DNA from: Lineus longissimus
Taxonomy: Eukaryota > Nemertea > Pilidiophora > Heteronemertea > Lineidae
Assembly (NCBI RefSeq): GCF_910592395.1
Contig: NC_088311.1
Location: 20,524,501 to 20,588,500 of the forward strand
Reading direction: 5' to 3'
DNA length: 64,000 nucleotides
The position numbers and the translations under genes are program-made. Under the pieces are notes generated by a model. The model was not told where the DNA came from and ran no database searches. It saw only the letters and a list, made by a program, of their open reading frames with translations. How positions within the stretch are numbered: position 1 is the first letter of the stretch; the number at the start of each line of letters is the position of its first letter. Positions 57,903 to 64,000 of the stretch are shown piece by piece.

Positions 57903-60282
57903 ATTTTTTTGGGGTTTTTTTGAAAATTTTTCTTGTTATTATTCATTCATGTACGTTTATCAGGCGCGGATCGAAGCGGGTACACCAGACGCACGGCTCC
58001 TAATAATATTGATGTCAACTTTTTTAAATTGACCACTCATGAAATTTTGGAACACACCTGTCCAGGAACTTTGATGAGAAATGCACAGCACGCTCCCTCT
58101 TCTTCCAGTTCCCAGATTCGCCGGCCCTCTAATACCATCATCTTATCATACCATTATGAATATTTTAATGAAGAAAACCCCTTCACCCGAACTTTTCAAG
58201 CTGAAGCACACACTGATTTAGGTGTTCGAGCACTCCAGAGAATGGTTTGACTAGTCGGCGCTAAATTCATTATTAGTGCTAAGCATTTAATTTGTAACTA
58301 CATGTAGTCAACTTATACTTTCATTGTAATATCTAAATCACAAAGGATGAACCCTCTATTTTTTTTATAAAAAGACATTGAGGACAAGATAACTTCCTAC
58401 TTGCCTCAAAACATGATATTGACCGACAATAGATACATGTATGACGAACTTCACCGGTATTGAAACCTGTTTCTTCATTAATAATGCATCCTATGAGAGA
58501 TCAAGCCGCAGGGGTCGACCAATGCGGTATAAATGGCTGAAGGCAAAAGGAAAACGACCCAACCGGACAAAACCGGCCAAAAGTTTTATAGTTGTTACCA
58601 TGGTTTCTCGAAATAGGATACATTTTCGTGACTTTGTGAGAGATTATCAATAACATGCGTGACCCATGCTCCGGTTATCTGCCGATTCGGCGTATCAGGT
58701 AGCGGGAAGAAGAAACGCTGTGACGGGTCACCTTACGACCCGGGGTATTGGTTGACCATTTCGATATTGTTAATAGTGGAATCAAGCCCCTTATCTGAGG
58801 GATACAAGGTATTGACCTTTTTGCAAGGAGAACCATTATTCCCAATGGTTTTCGGCATGCTCTGTTCTTTGGTTTCCTCTCCAAAATGCGAATAGGATAG
58901 AATTTTTGATCAAGATCCATCTCAGTTGTTAGCATATATTAAGTACATGTATATATAGCAATCGTCAGTTTCTTTCAGTGGAACGCACTGCTGCGATCTG
59001 GCTTCTGGCTGGGTTGCGATGACTGGCGGCCATCCTCTTCCCGTTCGCCTCGTCGCCGGTTTATAACGCATAATCATTGCAACAAACGGAGTGCATCCAG
59101 TTTGCCGAGAACAGCCGCAAGCTACAGCAGCTCGTGAATAAAAATGTCAGTGGAAAAGACTTCCAAGCGCATGCGTGACCGGATACAAAATCGAGAATTT
59201 CGATTTCAGTTTCTGCCGACCGCGGCGCTGACTCTTCGTATAATGCCAACGCTTTGCCACGACTGTGGACTAACGCTGTATTCATCTCGGACATGTTTGC
59301 CCAGACTGTATTACATTTAAGATTCTATTAAATTTTACATTGAAACCATTCCCTTCGAGAAACTGAGCAAACGAATTTAATTTCTCTTGTTTTGTAGTCC
59401 GAATTGTCCAATTTACTTCCAATAGACTGAAACATTCTACCGCTTGCAGGCGTATGATTTATCTTAATATCCGTAGCAACCGCTGGCGTTTTATCTCAGT
59501 CGGCCGTGTAATGCGCATCCTTTGCAAAAAGATGGATAAAACTTCAAAAGAAATGCTCTAAACTGATGTGGGCAATTTGAAAGATATACTGTGGGGATCG
59601 CGTATTTGTTCCACTCATTATTTTTTTCGAAAGCGTAGAGTGGATGCATTGTACAAGTACAAGGCCCATGTGTATGTGTGTGACATTACTACAATAAAAT
59701 GGAAGATGTCCGTTCCACAATCTCCTTTTCCGACCTGTCTGAGGATAGCACATACTGCAAGGGTAAACATTCAATGAGTTGTACTAGGACATGCTTCTTG
59801 TATAGGCTACTAGTAATTATAACAACATTGAATGCATTGATACACAATTTAATTTTGCTTTTGATCTCGTTAAGGGACGATCAATGAATACTTATTAACC
59901 CTGTTCTAATTTACGTGAACGTCTTCAATACATTTACACTATGCTGATGGGTGCAAAATAGAATATCATTGATCGCTATTGGAAAGTGACTTGTGTGTCT
60001 CATAGTTTTCCGATTTCTTTAGTTTGTGTCTAGGGTTACTAACTTATGTATTAGCCATCCCAATTTTGTTGCCACAACTCAGAAGGACAAACAAAATATG
60101 AAGTGTCCAAGCTAAGGAAAATAGCCCCAAGTGGCATGGATAGCCGAAGAGAGATCGGTACGCTCATATTTGTACCCTTCAATATTGCCATTATCATGAT
60201 AAGATACTTCAATTTCAAACTTCCTGTCTCCAGGCAAGTCAGCCAAGGTATAAGCAAAGTTTCAATATCGTAGAGAGCAATG

Positions 60283-60315
<33 letters not shown>

Positions 60316-62349
60316 CCATCATCTTCAACAACACAACGTTTTGCTTGGAGGGGGGGAATCTGGAAGAAAAACATGTTTTTTGGTATGACATAATATGTCC
60401 GCCCCCTTCCTTCTCGGCCCTGCGAATAGCTACTAACCTATAGCGGTTTTTCCTGGACAATTGCATCCTGTTGGGGATGACAGACATGTTGAATGAATCA
60501 TGGCGTATAAAATTATTTAGAACTGCACCCCCGCACTGCAGTTTACCCAGCTTAGTCCGATTGCCATACATCCGCTTTATGCGAGGGCGGGGTCTGCATG
60601 TAACAAACTTTATAGAGACCAATACACATATGAAGACGACAGTCACCTCACTCCGGCAATTACAAATCACTTATTCATAGTCCCGATAGAATGTTTCATA
60701 CGCTTCGAGGAATAGAAATATTTTCTTAGGGTCTTGGCTCATGAATGTTGCTTAGGCCAATGAAGTTAGAGTAATTGTTTTTCGTTAGCCGTTTATAAAA
60801 ATGTGATGCTGGATGCTTTTGATTACCCGCAAAGGTGTACTTTATTCATTATCAGTCGTTGTCAGTCAGAGAAACCGAAGATACAAAACTTCGCCGAGTT
60901 GGCCTGTGGCCTGTTTTCGGAGTCAGTGTGCGTGGGGAGCGATTTGAAAACCACCATTATTGTTTGAAGACAGACTGAGCTGGATCAATATCTTTCGCTT
61001 GGCAGTAATATCTAAGTTTTGAATATTTTCAAAATATTATGCATAACAAATAATGACCACATACAGGCGCAGACGAGAAACGTCTACTTTCATTGGCTTT
61101 ACGTCCGTCACTCTGGCATTTTCCCAGTGCCATCTTGTCACTCTGATTAAGCGCTTGTGATAATATGTAATTTGTGTTGGTCACTTTAACAATAGAACAG
61201 GAATGTAATAATGCAATGCATCAGTGCAATTGGTCCCGTCGAAAAGAGTCAATATTTTCCCTGGTGTGTAACTACAGACGCCAGGAATGCAACGGAGAAT
61301 GCAGTGTAGACTACGGTGGAATGCAGCTGACTGAGAGAGCGACTTAAGGTACAGAAAGACCGGGTAGAAAGTAGAAAGTGGTAGAAAACTATACATTAGT
61401 GAGTTTTGTCTCCGCGCTATCCTCTTTCATTCGCTGGCATCACAGGCATTCTCATTCATCTTCATCGTCAGGTCATCGTCTTTTGCAATTGGAAACGCAC
61501 CAGAAAACTGTCACATTTTGCCCATGAAATCAAAGTGGTTTGTTAAACTTTACTACACTTAAGCTACTTAGAACTTTTACAGATGCATACATGTGTATCC
61601 ATAATATACCTGGGTAGCCTACGCATTACTATGTATCTCAAAAACCTACTTTTGATATCAGCTTTGGGAATCGATCTCTGAACACTTTATTTATCTCCTT
61701 CTTTATATACTTCTTTGAGTAACATTCGGGGTGAATAAATGTTTAAAAGGTTATAAATGATAAAGGATAAAAAAATACGTAGGTAAATAATTAGTGATAA
61801 CAAAACAATGATTAGCTCTCAATAATGCAACACACCAGCGGTATTGAGTAGACTAACAAAATATCATATGTGAGCTTACAACATGTACATGTACTTTTAC
61901 TTTGAATACATCATGTCCCACAAAGAAACTGCTTAAATTGAAATTCAATGTTGAGTGCATATAAATTACACAGAGCAAGGAAATCATGTGTTGCAAATTA
62001 CCGCCATTTAGCATCAGACAGACATGGAATACCAAGGCAACATCAACATCCTGAAGATCACGTGATACATGCACCGAAGGTTGTACATGTTACGTAAATA
62101 ATGTTATCAAATGAATTGTGTTGTTTTGTGAAAGGTGGAGCTAAGAGTCGGCAATAGCCAACCTTGACAAATGTTTTTTCGATGACAATAATTCATGGTC
62201 ATGCGATGTTCGAACTATTACTGGAGTCTCTGAAGCTAATCTCGGCCCCAAAGTTCCTTCGACCGTTGGCCGAACCCAGCATCAATATCATCAAGTTTCT
62301 CTTAATGGATAATCGTAAACTTGATCAAAGTCATGTTAAGAGGTTTCTC
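57903..62349. other. Gene-poor stretch with a microsatellite
   Basis: No recognised gene. It contains the ATC microsatellite (60283-60323) and one minus-strand frame with a signal-peptide-like start (60670-60438) described under findings. Confidence 0.5.
60283..60323. repeat. (ATC)n microsatellite
   Basis: About 13 consecutive TCA/ATC triplets with a single ACC interruption. It creates the poly-Met or poly-Asp runs in overlapping frames, which are artefacts. Confidence 0.98.
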
Positions 62350-62784
62350 GCCAATCCCTTCGATTGGTAAGGGAACCTGATCCTGGCGAAATCTTGGTGG
62401 TGCCATTGATTTCCTTTACACATCAATCGCTTTGAGGAAGATCTTGAACAGGCACCTCCTCGTTACAATATCAAAGGGTGGGGCGGATGGTGACAATGGT
62501 ATATGTCTTTTTTTGGAAGGAGAGGTCCGTGAACGCCCGATGTGAAGGGAAATTCAGTTCCTGTGAAAAAGTGCTAAAGGCTAAGCGTCTATCGATATAC
62601 ATGCATGTATCTTCTACCTATGGGCGAGGCGGATGGTGACATGGTTTTTTGAAGGCCCGGAATTTAGGGAAATTCGGGGGGAGCAATATCTTCTGTTTGT
62701 ATGTTTTTCGCCAATCCCTTCGATTGGTAGGGGAATCTGATACTGGCGAAATCTTGGTTAAGTCAATTGATTTCCCTTACACAT
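62350..62784. repeat. Structured ~74-bp direct repeat pair
   Basis: GCCAATCCCTTCGATTGGTA... occurs at 62350-62423 and 62710-62784, ending in both copies with GATTTCC(C)TTTACACAT or a close variant. Each copy can fold: CCAATC/GATTGG inside TTCGCCA/TGGCGAA. A different pair, GCGGATGGTGACAATGG-like, lies between them at ~62483 and ~62629. Confidence 0.85.
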
Positions 62785-64000
62785 GCTGGCTTCTTTGACG
62801 GCGCGTCTTAGACGCACATGTCTAGCGGGTGGGGAGAGGCCTTCCTTTCTATTAACATACGCAACGGCGGTATCATTCCAATGTTTTTTGTCGGTCAGGT
62901 CAGTAGTTTATATTTTCCCGGGCCTATTATATTTTTACCTAGAATCCTGTATCAAGTTTGTATAGATAAATGATACTTAGAGAATTAGAAAACCCCGATC
63001 ACCCGATACCTCTCTACAGTTTTCTCCCAATATCGCACCAGCGCCGAAACGTTATCGACAGAGGAACTGGTTGTGCTGGTTGGATCGAATACCTGACTGA
63101 ATACCTGACAATACCAGATGTAGACTATAGTCACAAGCTGTCAGTGCGTTAACTATACTGTATGAAAAATGGATAATTGTTTAACGGAATAGAAATATCC
63201 TGTTGGTTTTCTGGTTTGTTTTTTGACTGCTGTTACGCCTTACGGTCTGGTCTACCCATCTCGGTAGGGAGAGTACCACAATACTGGGGCATTCGCAATG
63301 TACTGCAGGAGAAACCGTAGGCCTCGAAAGAAACCTGCGCAATCTGAGTGAGTCGCCAACACTATACGTGTACGTGGGTCGACCGTGTCTACCCCAAGAC
63401 CTACGAGGCGACACGTGCTTATGTTCATCTCGATGATCGGTCATACCACTGACACCATTTTAATTCAATATGTAAAAAGATGCTGCTTATGCCAATGAGA
63501 AATGGTCTACAGTAATTACGCCTTCTTACCACCTAAGTATTAGTGCTGATGCATATAACATAAGAACATATCGATAAACGACATACCCATTTATCAGAGT
63601 CCACCGTGTTGCAAATTTAATCGCTTGCCATCAATTATTCAAGAGATATTTGGGTTCCAAACAAAAGTAACCCATTCGGACTACCATATGTGAACTTGAT
63701 GCTATAACATGTCTGCTAAACGCGTACCCTTACCATTCAATGGATTCAATGGCCACCACTCGAGACTATTTTTAACACGGCGTTCTTATAACTTGTTATA
63801 ATGGCTAGAACCTCTCATAAGTAAATGTCGCGGTGAATTTAACGAATAAGTGCCAATAGCATCTTTTAAAGGGGAATGATTAACTGAAGAAAGTGTTATC
63901 GAAGAAGCTTAGTTTTCGCATTTGGTAGGCCTAATTAGTAGACTCCAGCATTTTGGCACAACTTCAGAATTTCACGAGAGTTTACCTAAGAAATATTGAT
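62785..64000. other. Right end, no gene recognised
   Basis: Noncoding as far as I can tell; frames are below 90 aa and resemble no family. Confidence 0.5.

Noticed and set aside
60239-60437. Poly-Met tail of the minus-strand frame over the ATC microsatellite
   Set aside because: Product of simple repeat translation.

Overview
The window is nuclear DNA from an animal, most likely a marine invertebrate deuterostome (echinoderm, hemichordate or amphioxus grade). The evidence is GT-AG introns in almost every gene, animal gene families, an intact BEL/Pao retrotransposon, tRNA-derived SINE remnants, and an EGF-CFC (Cripto-type) gene, a family known mainly from deuterostomes. The species cannot be named from sequence alone.

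Layout. 1-6.7 kb: 3' part of a BEL/Pao LTR retrotransposon with one open gag-pol frame and its 3' LTR. 8.35-8.63 kb: a palindromic MITE-like element just upstream of RTCA. 8.9-13.6 kb (+): RTCA, RNA 3'-terminal phosphate cyclase, with two equal-length versions of one exon that look mutually exclusive. 15.4-16.6 kb: degenerate tandem repeat with a foldback inserted in it. 17.0-20.6 kb (-): a five-exon EGF-CFC gene with signal peptide, EGF, CFC and GPI-anchor signal; its exons are small and no long ORF reveals it. 21.6-23.3 kb (+): UQCRH. 24.3 kb: SINE. 25.3-26.2 kb (-) and 26.3-27.6 kb (+): NDUFA7 and RPS28, head to head with 86 bp between start codons. 30.6-37.5 kb (+): a 13-exon gene for a 5-Ig, 1-FnIII single-pass receptor with a long acidic, tyrosine-bearing tail. 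39.1-40.4 kb (-): the main coding exon of the vesicular GABA/glycine transporter SLC32A1 (VGAT). 40.4-64 kb: about 23.6 kb with no gene I can recognise. It lies upstream of the SLC32A1 exon, so it may hold that gene's first exon(s) and control DNA; it contains scattered repeats and foldbacks.

Together: UQCRH (complex III), NDUFA7 (complex I) and RPS28 form a compact housekeeping block whose promoters carry TGACCT-type and ETS-type motifs. The EGF-CFC, Ig receptor and SLC32A1 genes are developmental or neural. The strongest points for follow-up are the duplicated RTCA exon, which swaps part of the ATP pocket while keeping the contact residues, the EGF-CFC gene, the NDUFA7/RPS28 promoter, and the Ig receptor. 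Exon boundaries were assigned by eye from splice consensus, reading phase and family similarity; no search or alignment program was run.
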